A stretch of 64,000 nt of DNA from Aliisedimentitalea scapharcae. Its GTDB lineage: Bacteria > Pseudomonadota > Alphaproteobacteria > Rhodobacterales > Rhodobacteraceae. The notes under the pieces were generated by a model. That model was not told the origin of the DNA, did no database searches, and worked only from the letters and a program-made list of their open reading frames with translations. This document shows, piece after piece, positions 7,747 through 16,148 of the stretch. Position 1 is the stretch's first letter, and each line of letters opens with the position of its first letter. Made by a program: the position numbers and the translations under genes. The stretch spans positions 4,092,001-4,156,000 of the forward strand of contig NZ_CP123584.1 of NCBI RefSeq assembly GCF_045277565.1, written 5' to 3'.

Positions 7747-10116
7747 TCAAGACTGAGGTCGCGTCTTCTTCGGGTCATAATGGGCAAAGGCTACGATTTT
7801 GGCGGGCAGTCGTTTTTGATGTCCGTCAAGTTTCCCTATTTCCACCTCGGTTCCGACCTCGGCGTGGACCACATCAACCCGGGCCAACGCGATGTTCTTG
7901 CCCAACAGGGGCGACCGCATCGACGACGTTACTTCGCCAATCTGGGCGCGACCGATATGCACGCAATCGCCATGTCCCACATCGATCGCGGAATCGATGT
8001 CCAGACCCACAAGCTTGCGCGCGGGCGTGGTTTTACGTCGGATCAGGGCATCTCGCCCGACAAAATCATCTTCCTTTGACTTCAGCGGCACGGTGAAACC
8101 AACGCCAGCCTCAAACGGGTCAGTCTGGTCGCTGAAATCATACCCGGCAAAGATCAGACCGGCCTCGATCCGCACCATGTCCAGCGCTTCGAGGCCCATG
8201 GGGCGGATGCCATGCTCCTGCCCTGCCTTCCAGACCGCATCAAACACCTCACCCGCGTGCTTGGGGTGGCAGAAAATCTCATATCCCAGTTCGCCGGTGT
8301 AACCCGTCCGGGACACCACAATCGGAATACCCTGGTCATCACCAATCCGCGCAGGTGTAAATCGGAACCACCCCAGCTCTTCCAACTTTGGATTGTGCGG
8401 CATGGTCCAGATGATCTTTTTGAGCAGATCGCGGCTCTCTGGTCCCTGCACAGCGATGTTGTGCTGCATGTCTGTCGAAGACCGCACCAGAACGTTCAAA
8501 CCCAGCTTTTCGGCCTGTTCGCGGATCCACTCCCCACCATAGTCGTCACCGCCGATCCAGCGGAAATTATCCTTGCCCAGACGGAACACGGTGCCATCGT
8601 CGATCATGCCCCCGTGTGGATAGCACATAGCGGTATAGACCACCTGCCCTACTGCCAGCTTTTTGATATTTCGGGTAAAGATATATTGGCACAGCGCCTC
8701 GGAATCCGGGCCGGTGATCTCCCATTTCCGCAGAGCAGACAGATCCAGCACCACGCATTTTTCGCGACACGCCCAATATTCCTCAATCGGCCCGGCTTCG
8801 GCATAACAATTGGCCAACCAATAGCCTTTGTACTCGACAAAGTTGCGGGTCATCTTGCTGAGGCGGTCGTGAAAACCGGTTTCCTGGGTCATCTTGGGCT
8901 CCGATTCAGGGGTCGCACGGATCGCGACAGATCGTTGAAATTTCTCTTCGCCGCTATAGGTGCGGACATGAATGTCGGTGGGGTTCCAGCCATTGGCTGC
9001 ACTGGTGTCGTCCGGACAGGCCGAGCTGACACAGACCAGATCGGTCAAGGCCCGCAACAACACATAATCACCCGGGCGGGTCCAGGGTTCATCAGCGAAC
9101 ATCACGCCGTGATCGTCGAGCCCGGTGTTGAAGAAGAAGTTGATGGCCATCCAGCCCGCACGCGACGCCACACCATGTTGTGCCAGTGCGCCGTTAAAAT
9201 TGTCGGAACAATTGGCATGTCCCGGATAACCGATGTCGTCATAGTATTTGGCGGCACATGCCAATGCAAAAGCGTCATGCCGCCCTACTGTGTCCTGTAC
9301 CACCTCGATCAGCGGCGACATGTCCTGATCATAGTATTTCGCGTGCAGGCCCGGCATCGGATAGGCATGCCCCATCAGTGTTCTGGTTGTCGTCACATCC
9401 AGCGCGTGTTCGATACCTTTGTCGAGCTTACGCGCGGCAAAACACTGGAAATCGGTGCATTGGCGACCGTCCACATCAATGATCTGGATATAGTCGCCCG
9501 CTTTCACGAAATAGCTTTGGGCGGTTGCATTATGAATCCGAATGTCGGCGACGGGATCCGCCAGCGGATCAGGCAATTCAAACCGGGCAACCTGTTTGAT
9601 CACAGCACGCTTGACCAACACGGTGAGCGGCGTCGTTGTATCTTGTACCTCGAAATCCATGATACCGCCGGGTGCCGCAATAACGACAACACCATCACGC
9701 TGAACCACAAACGTCTGCTCGGTTTTCGCAGGTGTTCCAGCATCAAAAAACCGAACCGCTCCACCCAAGGCCAAATCTATTCCCCGGGCTTCCAATCCCA
9801 TGCGCAGGCCACGCAAGGATTGAACCGATGATTCCAACAGTGCCTTCAGACCAGATGCGTCGCTGTTTGCCAGGGCACCGATCACACCAGCATCTATCGC
9901 CCCGGTCTTGTCGGTCGCCACGATTTCGCAGGGTTGCCCCCCTTCGTCGTTGGACACAGCGATCTGGTCACCGGCCTCCACCGCAATCAGAATGGCCCCG
10001 CAACCCTGAATATTATAGCGCTCGGTTCCGGGCGGCAGCGAAAAGACCGAAGGCTGGTACAGGCCGGACGGTCGCGGTGGTCCGCTGGGAACTTGTGGAA
10101 AGCTCATATCGTTCAT
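7747..10116 (-). CDS. tdm: Trimethylamine N-oxide demethylase (Tdm)
   Basis: 789 residues, matching the two-domain Tdm architecture. An N-terminal DUF1989 region (about residues 30-370) has Cys/His-rich segments DGRQCTDFQCFAARK, GHANCSDNFNGAL and LVCVSSACPDDTSAANGWNP. A C-terminal GcvT-like, tetrahydrofolate-binding region (about residues 420-785) includes ISRTGYTGELGYEIFCHP-like sequence and LGLEALDMVRIEAG-like sequence. Tdm splits TMAO into dimethylamine and formaldehyde; the GcvT domain is thought to pass the C1 unit to tetrahydrofolate. The ATG follows CAGGGAGAAGGCACG. It is transcribed away from an EamA transporter and followed by a truncated haemoglobin. Confidence 0.92.
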   Translation of the reverse strand: MNDMSFPQVPSGPPRPSGLYQPSVFSLPPGTERYNIQGCGAILIAVEAGDQIAVSNDEGGQPCEIVATDKTGAIDAGVIGALANSDASGLKALLESSVQSLRGLRMGLEARGIDLALGGAVRFFDAGTPAKTEQTFVVQRDGVVVIAAPGGIMDFEVQDTTTPLTVLVKRAVIKQVARFELPDPLADPVADIRIHNATAQSYFVKAGDYIQIIDVDGRQCTDFQCFAARKLDKGIEHALDVTTTRTLMGHAYPMPGLHAKYYDQDMSPLIEVVQDTVGRHDAFALACAAKYYDDIGYPGHANCSDNFNGALAQHGVASRAGWMAINFFFNTGLDDHGVMFADEPWTRPGDYVLLRALTDLVCVSSACPDDTSAANGWNPTDIHVRTYSGEEKFQRSVAIRATPESEPKMTQETGFHDRLSKMTRNFVEYKGYWLANCYAEAGPIEEYWACREKCVVLDLSALRKWEITGPDSEALCQYIFTRNIKKLAVGQVVYTAMCYPHGGMIDDGTVFRLGKDNFRWIGGDDYGGEWIREQAEKLGLNVLVRSSTDMQHNIAVQGPESRDLLKKIIWTMPHNPKLEELGWFRFTPARIGDDQGIPIVVSRTGYTGELGYEIFCHPKHAGEVFDAVWKAGQEHGIRPMGLEALDMVRIEAGLIFAGYDFSDQTDPFEAGVGFTVPLKSKEDDFVGRDALIRRKTTPARKLVGLDIDSAIDVGHGDCVHIGRAQIGEVTSSMRSPLLGKNIALARVDVVHAEVGTEVEIGKLDGHQKRLPAKIVAFAHYDPKKTRPQS

Positions 10117-10140
10117 CGTGCCTTCTCCCTGGTCTTAGCT

Positions 10141-10193
10141 CCACATTTTTTGCATTTGTGGAATATTTATTTATTGAAAAGAATATCCAGCCC
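10141..10193. promoter_or_regulatory. Inverted repeat upstream of tdm
   Basis: In the 183-bp divergent gap, CCACA (10141-10145) and TGTGG (10157-10161) form an inverted repeat across an AT-rich centre. An AT-rich stretch containing GGAATATT and GAATATCC lies beside it. These could be operator or promoter elements for tdm; no reliable -35/-10 was identified. Confidence 0.3.
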
Positions 10194-10299
10194 CTGCACT
10201 CTAAGCAACAGTCGAGTTGCATTTCATCATAAAAAATGCCCCATTGTTGAGATGCGACACATTCCGTGGCCCAGGTGCCGCATATGAGGAGGTACACCC

Positions 10300-11142
10300 A
10301 TGCAGGCGTTGATCTTGGGGCTCGCCGCGGCCTTGGCCTGGGGGGTTCACGACCTCTGCGTTCGCTTGGTCGCTCCACGAACCAGCATCCCATCCGCCAT
10401 TTTAACCGTATTTCTGACTGGTGCGATTCTGGTCTCTATTGCCGCATTCTTTCACGGTGAACTGTCATTGCCGAGCGGCCCGGCGTTGTGGCTGTCCTGC
10501 CTGTCTGGTGCCGTATTCGCCGGTGGCTCGTATGGGATATATCGGGCCTTTGCGATTGGGCCCGTTAAACTTGTTGCCCCCATTATCGGGTCTTTTCCCA
10601 TCCTGTCTGTTGCACTGGCCAGCCTGCAGGGCAAAACATCCACCTTGGATCAGTGGCTGGCAGTGTTCGTCGTGGTCGGAGGCGTTGGCTGTGTCGCCAT
10701 TCTTTCCAAAGACGAAGAGGAAGGGACAGCCAGCACCGCCGCGATCCTCTGGAGCATTCTGGCGGCGACCTGTTTTTCAGCGTCCTTTGCGCTGGGTCAC
10801 GCGGCAACCCAGGCCGGTTCCGAAATGCCGGTTCTGGTTGCCACACGCCTGGCTGGTGTTGCGACCATCGCAATCGCAGTTCTGGCACGCCGAAGCGCAT
10901 TCCTGCCAACTTTGCGAACACTGCCGGTTTTGATCGCTATGGGCTTGCTTGATGCGCTCGCCTTGGGACTGGTGCTCATGTCGGGGAATCTCCCCAACCC
11001 CGAATTTTCCTCGGTCAGCTCTTCGCTCTTTGGACTGATAACCGTCATCCTGGCTTGGGCTTTGCTGCGCGAAAGCATGACCAAAGCGCAATGGGTCAGT
11101 GTCGCAGTGACATTTTCGGGGATCGCCTATCTGGGTCTATGA
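10300..11142 (+). CDS. DMT-superfamily (EamA) membrane transporter
   Basis: 280 residues with about ten hydrophobic segments arranged as two EamA repeats (about residues 1-135 and 145-280). Hydrophobic stretches include LILGLAAALAWGVHDLC, AVFVVVGGVGCVAILS and LLDALALGLVLMSGNL. Family members carry amino acids, nucleotide sugars or other small metabolites; the substrate is not deducible. A strong ribosome site (GAGGAGG) precedes the ATG. It is divergent from tdm, so a link to methylated amines is possible, but nothing in the protein shows it. Confidence 0.8.
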   Translation: MQALILGLAAALAWGVHDLCVRLVAPRTSIPSAILTVFLTGAILVSIAAFFHGELSLPSGPALWLSCLSGAVFAGGSYGIYRAFAIGPVKLVAPIIGSFPILSVALASLQGKTSTLDQWLAVFVVVGGVGCVAILSKDEEEGTASTAAILWSILAATCFSASFALGHAATQAGSEMPVLVATRLAGVATIAIAVLARRSAFLPTLRTLPVLIAMGLLDALALGLVLMSGNLPNPEFSSVSSSLFGLITVILAWALLRESMTKAQWVSVAVTFSGIAYLGL

Positions 11143-11216
11143 CCCCGCATGGGATCTGCTGTTTGAAGTTGTAATTCTAGCTGGCCGAACGGGCTTAACC
11201 GATGGGGGAAATGGAC

Positions 11217-11245
11217 AAAGGCGGCCCTTTAGGTGGGCCGCCTTT
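11217..11245. terminator. Bidirectional terminator between EamA transporter and folD
   Basis: AAAGGCGGCCC (11217-11227) and GGGCCGCCTTT (11235-11245) form a perfect 11-bp stem with a 7-nt loop. T-rich sequence follows on the plus strand (GTTGGTTTGTTTG) and CTTTGTCCATTT on the minus strand, so it can end both convergent transcripts. Confidence 0.85.
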
Positions 11246-11273
11246 GTTGGTTTGTTTGTTGGTTTTCCGCGGA

Positions 11274-12191
11274 TCAGGCTGTGAGGCCTTCTGGTTCGGG
11301 CAGGTTGTTGGCGCGGCAGGCGGCTGTGACGGTGTTGGCCAGCAGGCAGGCGATGGTCATGGGGCCAACGCCGCCGGGGACCGGGGTGATGGCACCGGCG
11401 CGCTGTGCTGCCGAGGCGTAATCCACGTCGCCGACCAGCTTCATCTTGGGGCTTCCGTCTTCATTGGCACCCTTTTCCGGTGCCGGGATGCGGTTGATGC
11501 CCACGTCGATCACGGTGGCACCTTCCTTGATCCAGTCGCCCTGTACCATTTCGGGACGGCCCACGGCGGCGACCACGATATCGGCACCGCGCACCACGTC
11601 CGGCAGATCCTTGGTGCGGCTGTGCGCGATGGTCACCGTACAGCTGTCACCCAGCAGCAGCTGCGCCATTGGTTTGCCGACGATGTTCGAGCGCCCGATC
11701 ACAACCGCGTTCATGCCCGACAGGCTGCCGTGATAGTCGCGCAGCATCATCAACGAGCCCAGCGGCGTGCAGGGCACCATCGATTTCTGACCGGTGCCCA
11801 ACAGGCCCACGTTCGAGATGTGGAACCCGTCCACATCCTTGGCCGGGCTGATCGAATTGATCACCAGGTCTTCGTTCAGATGCTTGGGCAGCGGCAGCTG
11901 CACCAGGATGCCGTGGATCGCCGGGTCATTGTTCAGCTGATCCACCAACGCCAGCAGATCCGCCTCTGATGTGTCCGCGTCCAGCTTGTGCTCGATCGAA
12001 TTCATGCCGACCTCGACGGTCATCTTGCCCTTCGAGCGCACATAGACCTGGCTGGCCGGATCTTCACCCACCAGCACAACCGCCAGGCCCGGCGTGATCC
12101 CGTGTTCTTCCTTCAGGCGCGACACGTGGCCCGCCACTTTTTCCCGTACGGTGGCCGCGAAGGCCTTCCCATCAATGATATTTGCAGCCAT
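11274..12191 (-). CDS. folD: Bifunctional methylenetetrahydrofolate dehydrogenase / methenyl-THF cyclohydrolase
   Basis: 305 residues, normal FolD length. It begins MAANIIDGKAFAATVREKV, with catalytic-site segments YVRSKGKM (Tyr/Lys of the dehydrogenase-cyclohydrolase site), VQLPLPKHLNEDLVINSISP, the NADP-binding VVIGRSNIVGKPMAQLLL (about residue 168) and the C-terminal GAITPVPGGVGPMTIACLL. It oxidises 5,10-methylene-THF to 10-formyl-THF, the route by which C1 units from Mgd, Tdm and Dmm feed energy metabolism. The start at 12191 follows AAGGAAGAGAGCA; upstream in-frame codons are not used. It lies 56 bp behind chorismate mutase and in the same direction as fhs. Confidence 0.93.
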   Translation of the reverse strand: MAANIIDGKAFAATVREKVAGHVSRLKEEHGITPGLAVVLVGEDPASQVYVRSKGKMTVEVGMNSIEHKLDADTSEADLLALVDQLNNDPAIHGILVQLPLPKHLNEDLVINSISPAKDVDGFHISNVGLLGTGQKSMVPCTPLGSLMMLRDYHGSLSGMNAVVIGRSNIVGKPMAQLLLGDSCTVTIAHSRTKDLPDVVRGADIVVAAVGRPEMVQGDWIKEGATVIDVGINRIPAPEKGANEDGSPKMKLVGDVDYASAAQRAGAITPVPGGVGPMTIACLLANTVTAACRANNLPEPEGLTA

Positions 12192-12247
12192 TGCTCTCTC
12201 TTCCTTTGTGCAGCGGACAGGTAAAGATCCGCCTAATCTCGTATCCT

Positions 12248-12586
12248 TCAGACTTCCCGGATCACCTGCGCTTCGCGGGCAATCGACCACTCCACCAGCC
12301 GCCGCCACAGATCTTCGACCAGATCCGGGTCCAGACCTTTGGTCTCTGCCGCGGCGCGGGCATTGGCGACCACTTCCTCGACCCGATCCGGAATACGCGC
12401 AGGCCAGCCATTGTCGGACTTGAGCGCAATCGCCCGGTCAATATAGCCCGCCCGCAGCGCCAGCATCGCGATCAAATCGCCATCCAACCGGTCAATCTGC
12501 GCCCGCAAGGCACCCATGTCGGCACACTCCTGGGGTGGTCTGGCCTGTGGCAGTTTTGATGTCGTCATCGTCGTCATGGTTGTCAT
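12248..12586 (-). CDS. Chorismate mutase, AroQ (type II) family
   Basis: 112 residues if the first ATG is used. It has the all-helical AroQ pattern: LRAQIDRLDGDLIAMLALR (substrate Arg and helix 1), YIDRAIALKSDNG, a helix through RVEEVVANARAAAETKGLDP, and VEDLWRRLVEWSIAREAQVI. It converts chorismate to prephenate on the way to Phe and Tyr. The N terminus is MTTMTTMTTSK, three in-frame ATGs in a nine-base repeat, so the exact start (12586, 12577 or 12568) is uncertain. The placement between fhs and folD has no clear metabolic link to C1 transfer; some members act on isochorismate. Confidence 0.8.
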   Translation of the reverse strand: MTTMTTMTTSKLPQARPPQECADMGALRAQIDRLDGDLIAMLALRAGYIDRAIALKSDNGWPARIPDRVEEVVANARAAAETKGLDPDLVEDLWRRLVEWSIAREAQVIREV

Positions 12587-12739
12587 AGCCCCGGCCCCAG
12601 AATTTGCTTCGTCTTAACAGAAGGGGAACGGGCCGGTCTTTGTGGTGGCGCAATCCGATGTGCACTGCGCCCCCAAACATAGGGTAAAACTCAGAAAGGC
12701 CCGGGTTTCCCCGGGCCGCTGAATGTCGCAATTTCCGTC

Positions 12740-14416
12740 TTAGAACAAGCCTTCGATCTGGCCGTCGTCGTTCAAGCGGATGCTTTCGGACGCCGGTTTG
12801 CGCGGCAGACCCGGCATCGTCATGATCTCACCACAGACCGCAACGATAAAGCCCGCACCCGCGCTCAGGCGCACTTCGCGCACCGGAACCGAATGGCCCA
12901 CTGGCGCACCGCGCAAGCTCGGATCCGTCGAGAAGGAATATTGGGTTTTCGCCATGCAGACCGGCAGATTGCCGTATCCTGCGTCTTCCCATTCCTTCAG
13001 CTGGTTGCGGATCTTGTTGTCGGCCAGCACTTCGTCCGCGCGGTAGATCCGCTTGGCGATGGTGTCGATCTTGTCGAACAAAGACATCTCATCGGGATAG
13101 ATCGGGGCAAAATTGGCCTGACCCGCATCAACGATTTCAACAACTTTGCGCGCCAGATCAGCAGACCCTTCGGACCCCAGCTCCCAGTGACGCGACAGAA
13201 CCGCCTCGACACCATGGGTTTCGGCATAGGCTTTGACCGCAGCAACTTCGGCATCGGTGTCGGTGACAAAATGGTTGATCGCAACCACAACCGGCACACC
13301 AAAGGATTTGATGTTCTCGATGTGACGGCCCAGGTTGGCACAGCCCGCGTTCACGGCCTCGACGTTTTCAGCGCCCAGATCGGCCTTGGCCACGCCGCCG
13401 TTCATCTTCATCGCGCGCACGGTGGCAACCAGCACAACCGCGGACGGTGCGATGCCTGCCTTGCGGCATTTGATGTTCATGAACTTTTCAGCACCCAGAT
13501 CAGCACCAAAACCGGCTTCGGTCACCACATAGTCGCTGATTTTCAGCGCCGTCTTGGTGGCAATGACCGAGTTACAGCCATGGGCGATGTTGGCGAACGG
13601 GCCGCCGTGTACAAACGCCGGGTTGTTTTCCAGGGTCTGCACCAGGTTCGGCTGCATCGCGTCCTTGAGCAGAACGGTCATCGCGCCTTCGGCCTTGATG
13701 TCGCGGCAGTAAACCGGGGTCTTGTCACGACGATAGGCAACGATGATGTCGCCCAGACGCTTTTCCAGGTCTTTCAGGTCGTTGGCCAGGCACAGGATCG
13801 CCATGACTTCGGACGCAACAGTGATGTCAAAACCGGCTTCGCGCGGGAACCCGTTGGACACGCCGCCCAAAGACGCGGTGATCACCCGCAGGGCGCGGTC
13901 GTTCATGTCGACAACACGACGCCATGCGACGCGACGGGTGTCGATATCGCATTCGTTGCCCCAATAGATGTGGTTGTCGATCATCGCCGACAGCAGAGAA
14001 TGCGCCGAGGTGATCGCGTGGAAGTCACCGGTAAAGTGGAGGTTCATCTCCTCCATCGGCACAACCTGAGCGTAACCACCGCCTGCGGCACCACCCTTCA
14101 TGCCAAAGTTCGGACCCAGGGACGCCTCGCGAATACAGATCATCGCGTTCTTGCCGATCTTGTTCAGACCATCACCCAGACCAACTGTCGTCGTGGTCTT
14201 GCCCTCGCCCGCAGGCGTCGGGTTGATCGCCGTCACCAGGATCAGCTTGCCATCATCATTGCCCTGAACAGAGTTGATGAAAGACTGCGATACCTTCGCC
14301 TTGTCATGACCATAAGGCAACAAATCCTCATGCCCAATCCCGATCTTTAAACCAATCTCCTGAATAGGCTTCTTCTGCGCCTCGCGCGCAATCTCAATGT
14401 CGCTCTTATAGCTCAT
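12740..14416 (-). CDS. fhs: Formate--tetrahydrofolate ligase
   Basis: 558 residues, the standard Fhs length. It begins MSYKSDIEIAREAQKKPIQ and shows the ATP-binding loop PTPAGEGKTTTTVGLGD (about residues 64-80), FGMKGGAAGGGYAQVVPMEE, FTGDFHAITSAHSLLSAM and KTALKISDYVVTEAGFGADL. It links 10-formyl-THF to formate plus ATP. In cells oxidising methyl groups it can run towards formate and make ATP. The ATG at 14416 is chosen for its CAGGGAGAGAG site, discarding 17 upstream in-frame codons. It belongs with folD and the methylamine genes around it. Confidence 0.95.
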   Translation of the reverse strand: MSYKSDIEIAREAQKKPIQEIGLKIGIGHEDLLPYGHDKAKVSQSFINSVQGNDDGKLILVTAINPTPAGEGKTTTTVGLGDGLNKIGKNAMICIREASLGPNFGMKGGAAGGGYAQVVPMEEMNLHFTGDFHAITSAHSLLSAMIDNHIYWGNECDIDTRRVAWRRVVDMNDRALRVITASLGGVSNGFPREAGFDITVASEVMAILCLANDLKDLEKRLGDIIVAYRRDKTPVYCRDIKAEGAMTVLLKDAMQPNLVQTLENNPAFVHGGPFANIAHGCNSVIATKTALKISDYVVTEAGFGADLGAEKFMNIKCRKAGIAPSAVVLVATVRAMKMNGGVAKADLGAENVEAVNAGCANLGRHIENIKSFGVPVVVAINHFVTDTDAEVAAVKAYAETHGVEAVLSRHWELGSEGSADLARKVVEIVDAGQANFAPIYPDEMSLFDKIDTIAKRIYRADEVLADNKIRNQLKEWEDAGYGNLPVCMAKTQYSFSTDPSLRGAPVGHSVPVREVRLSAGAGFIVAVCGEIMTMPGLPRKPASESIRLNDDGQIEGLF

Positions 14417-14690
14417 GTCTCTCTCCCTGGTGGCCCCTGCCTTTGCAGGGCTTTGCTTTGGACCCATCCATGGGATGAGATGGGCTGAACTCTGGATTTC
14501 TTCCGACTCTCTTGTCGAAAATATATTCCCATTAATTAATTTTCATTCCTGTTAGTCAACATCCAAGTTGAAAAATGACCGAAAAATTATGCTGAAACTG
14601 CCCGGAACCCCATGTGGTCGGCTGGTGCGACAGCCGTTGCCCCAAATGCGACAGCCTCATCCATTGGAAGTTTGTCTTGAAATGAAAAAG
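14417..14690 (-). promoter_or_regulatory. fhs upstream region with candidate -35 box
   Basis: This non-coding gap holds, on the minus strand, TTGACTAACAGG (the TTGACT occupies 14559-14554). A -10-like ATTAAT follows 17 bp later, and the AT-rich segment from 14515 to 14550 is unusual for this GC-rich region. The TTGACTAACAGG string resembles TTGACTTACAGG in the tmm promoter. The rest (14560-14690) shows nothing recognisable. Confidence 0.5.
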
Positions 14691-14715
14691 GCCTGGCCGG
14701 GGGGAACGGCCAGGC
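14691..14715 (-). terminator. Rho-independent terminator after gmaS
   Basis: GCCTGGCCG and CGGCCAGGC form a perfect 9-bp stem with a 7-nt loop. On the minus strand CTTTTTCATT follows. It lies 26 bp past the gmaS stop and ends the mgsABC-gmaS transcript. Confidence 0.88.
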
Positions 14716-14740
14716 ACAAAACACACAGGATATCAGGGGA

Positions 14741-16072
14741 TCAGATATCCAGAGTGTTGTCTTTCTCCCAACGCGAGAAATGGTTCACAAAGGAATTCCA
14801 CTCCTGCTGCTTCATCTTGAGATAGGCATTGGAGAATTCTTCGCCCATCATCGACTTCAGCTCTTCGTCTTCGTCATAAAAGCGCATAGCGTCCAGCATG
14901 TTCAGCGGCAGCTTGGGTGCGTCGGTGATCTTGTGACCCTCTGCGTACATGTCGATGTCGCGGCGCGGGCCAGGATCGGCCTTGGACCGGATACCCGACA
15001 GTCCGGCAGCGATGATCACCGCCTGCAGCAGATAAGGGTTCACCGCCCCATCGGGCAGGCGCAGTTCGAACCGACCAGCACCAGGCACGCGAACCATATG
15101 CGTCCGGTTGTTGCCGGTCCAGGTCACGGTATTCGGAGCCCAGGTGGCACCAGACATGGTGCGCGGCGCGTTGATCCGCTTGTAGGAATTCACGGTGGGG
15201 TTGGTGATCGCTGCCAGAGCCGAGGCATGTTTCATGATGCCACCCAAGAAGTGTCCACCCTGTTCAGACAGACCCAGTTCGGCAATCTGACCTTCGCCCT
15301 TTTCAGCGGCAAACACATTGATCTTAGAATCCGAACCCGGCGCATCCCAGACCGAAATATGCGCGTGACACCCGTTGCCGGTCAAACCTTCGACAGGTTT
15401 CGGCATAAAGGTTGCGCGGAAGCCGTGCTTTTCGGCTACCGACTTCGCCATGAATTTGAAGAAGCTGTGCTTGTCGGCGGTCGCCAGGGCGTCGTCGAAA
15501 TCCCAGTTCATTTCCCACTGGCCATTGGCGTCTTCGTGGTCGTTCTGATACGCACCCCAGCCAAGTTCCAGCATATAGTCGCTGATTTCGCGGATGACGT
15601 CCAAGCGGCGCATCATCGCCTGCTGGTCATAGCAGGGTTTTTCCGCCGTATCGAATTCGTCCGAAATCTGCTCTCCATCCGGAGTCAGCAGGAAGAATTC
15701 GGCCTCGATACCGGTTTTGACGTGCAGCCCTTCTTCAGCGGCTTCGGCGATCAAGCGGCGCAATACGTTGCGCGGTGCCTGAGCAACGTCTTCGTCTTCC
15801 ATCACGCAGTTGCCGGGAACCCAGGCGATTTCCTTGTTCCAAGGCAGCTGGATCACCGCATCCGGGTCCGGCACGGCCAACATGTCGGGGTGCGCTGGTG
15901 TCAGGTCCAGCCAGGTCGCAAACCCGGCAAATCCTGCGCCATCTTCCTGCATATCCGCGATCGCCCGGGCGGGAACCAATTTGGCCCGCTGTCCACCGAA
16001 CAGATCGGTGAAGGAGATCATGAAATACTTGATGCCTTTTTCTTCTGCGAAAGTAGCCAGATCTAAAGCCAT
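14741..16072 (-). CDS. gmaS: Gamma-glutamylmethylamide synthetase
   Basis: 443 residues, a glutamine-synthetase-fold enzyme of the type III/GlnA-like group. It has FEEKG/ISFTDLFGGQRAKLVP at the N terminus, TGIEAEFFLL (metal Glu residues, about residue 121), the ATP/glutamate region GNGCHAHISVWD, YKRINAPRTMSGATWAPNT, and RFELRLPDGAVNPYL. It joins methylamine to glutamate with ATP, giving gamma-glutamylmethylamide. The assignment over ordinary GlnA comes from length, sequence type and location directly behind mgsABC. The ATG follows AAAGGAAAG. A hairpin separates it from mgsC, and a strong terminator follows it. Confidence 0.92.
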   Translation of the reverse strand: MALDLATFAEEKGIKYFMISFTDLFGGQRAKLVPARAIADMQEDGAGFAGFATWLDLTPAHPDMLAVPDPDAVIQLPWNKEIAWVPGNCVMEDEDVAQAPRNVLRRLIAEAAEEGLHVKTGIEAEFFLLTPDGEQISDEFDTAEKPCYDQQAMMRRLDVIREISDYMLELGWGAYQNDHEDANGQWEMNWDFDDALATADKHSFFKFMAKSVAEKHGFRATFMPKPVEGLTGNGCHAHISVWDAPGSDSKINVFAAEKGEGQIAELGLSEQGGHFLGGIMKHASALAAITNPTVNSYKRINAPRTMSGATWAPNTVTWTGNNRTHMVRVPGAGRFELRLPDGAVNPYLLQAVIIAAGLSGIRSKADPGPRRDIDMYAEGHKITDAPKLPLNMLDAMRFYDEDEELKSMMGEEFSNAYLKMKQQEWNSFVNHFSRWEKDNTLDI

Positions 16073-16114
16073 GAGTCCACTTTCCTTTCCCTGTTAAACG
16101 TCATCTGTTGAAAA

Positions 16115-16138
16115 GGCGCGGCCCCAAGAGACCGCGCC
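16115..16138 (-). terminator. Hairpin between mgsC and gmaS
   Basis: GGCGCGG and CCGCGCC form a 7-bp stem with a 10-nt loop. On the minus strand TTTTCAAC follows. It lies inside the mgs-gmaS operon, so it may be a partial terminator or an mRNA-processing hairpin setting MgsABC to GmaS ratios. Confidence 0.5.
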
Positions 16139-16148
16139 AAAATTTTAC

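Noticed and set aside
14741..16072. Calling the gene ordinary glutamine synthetase glnA
   Set aside because: Sequence type and place directly behind mgsABC identify gamma-glutamylmethylamide synthetase.
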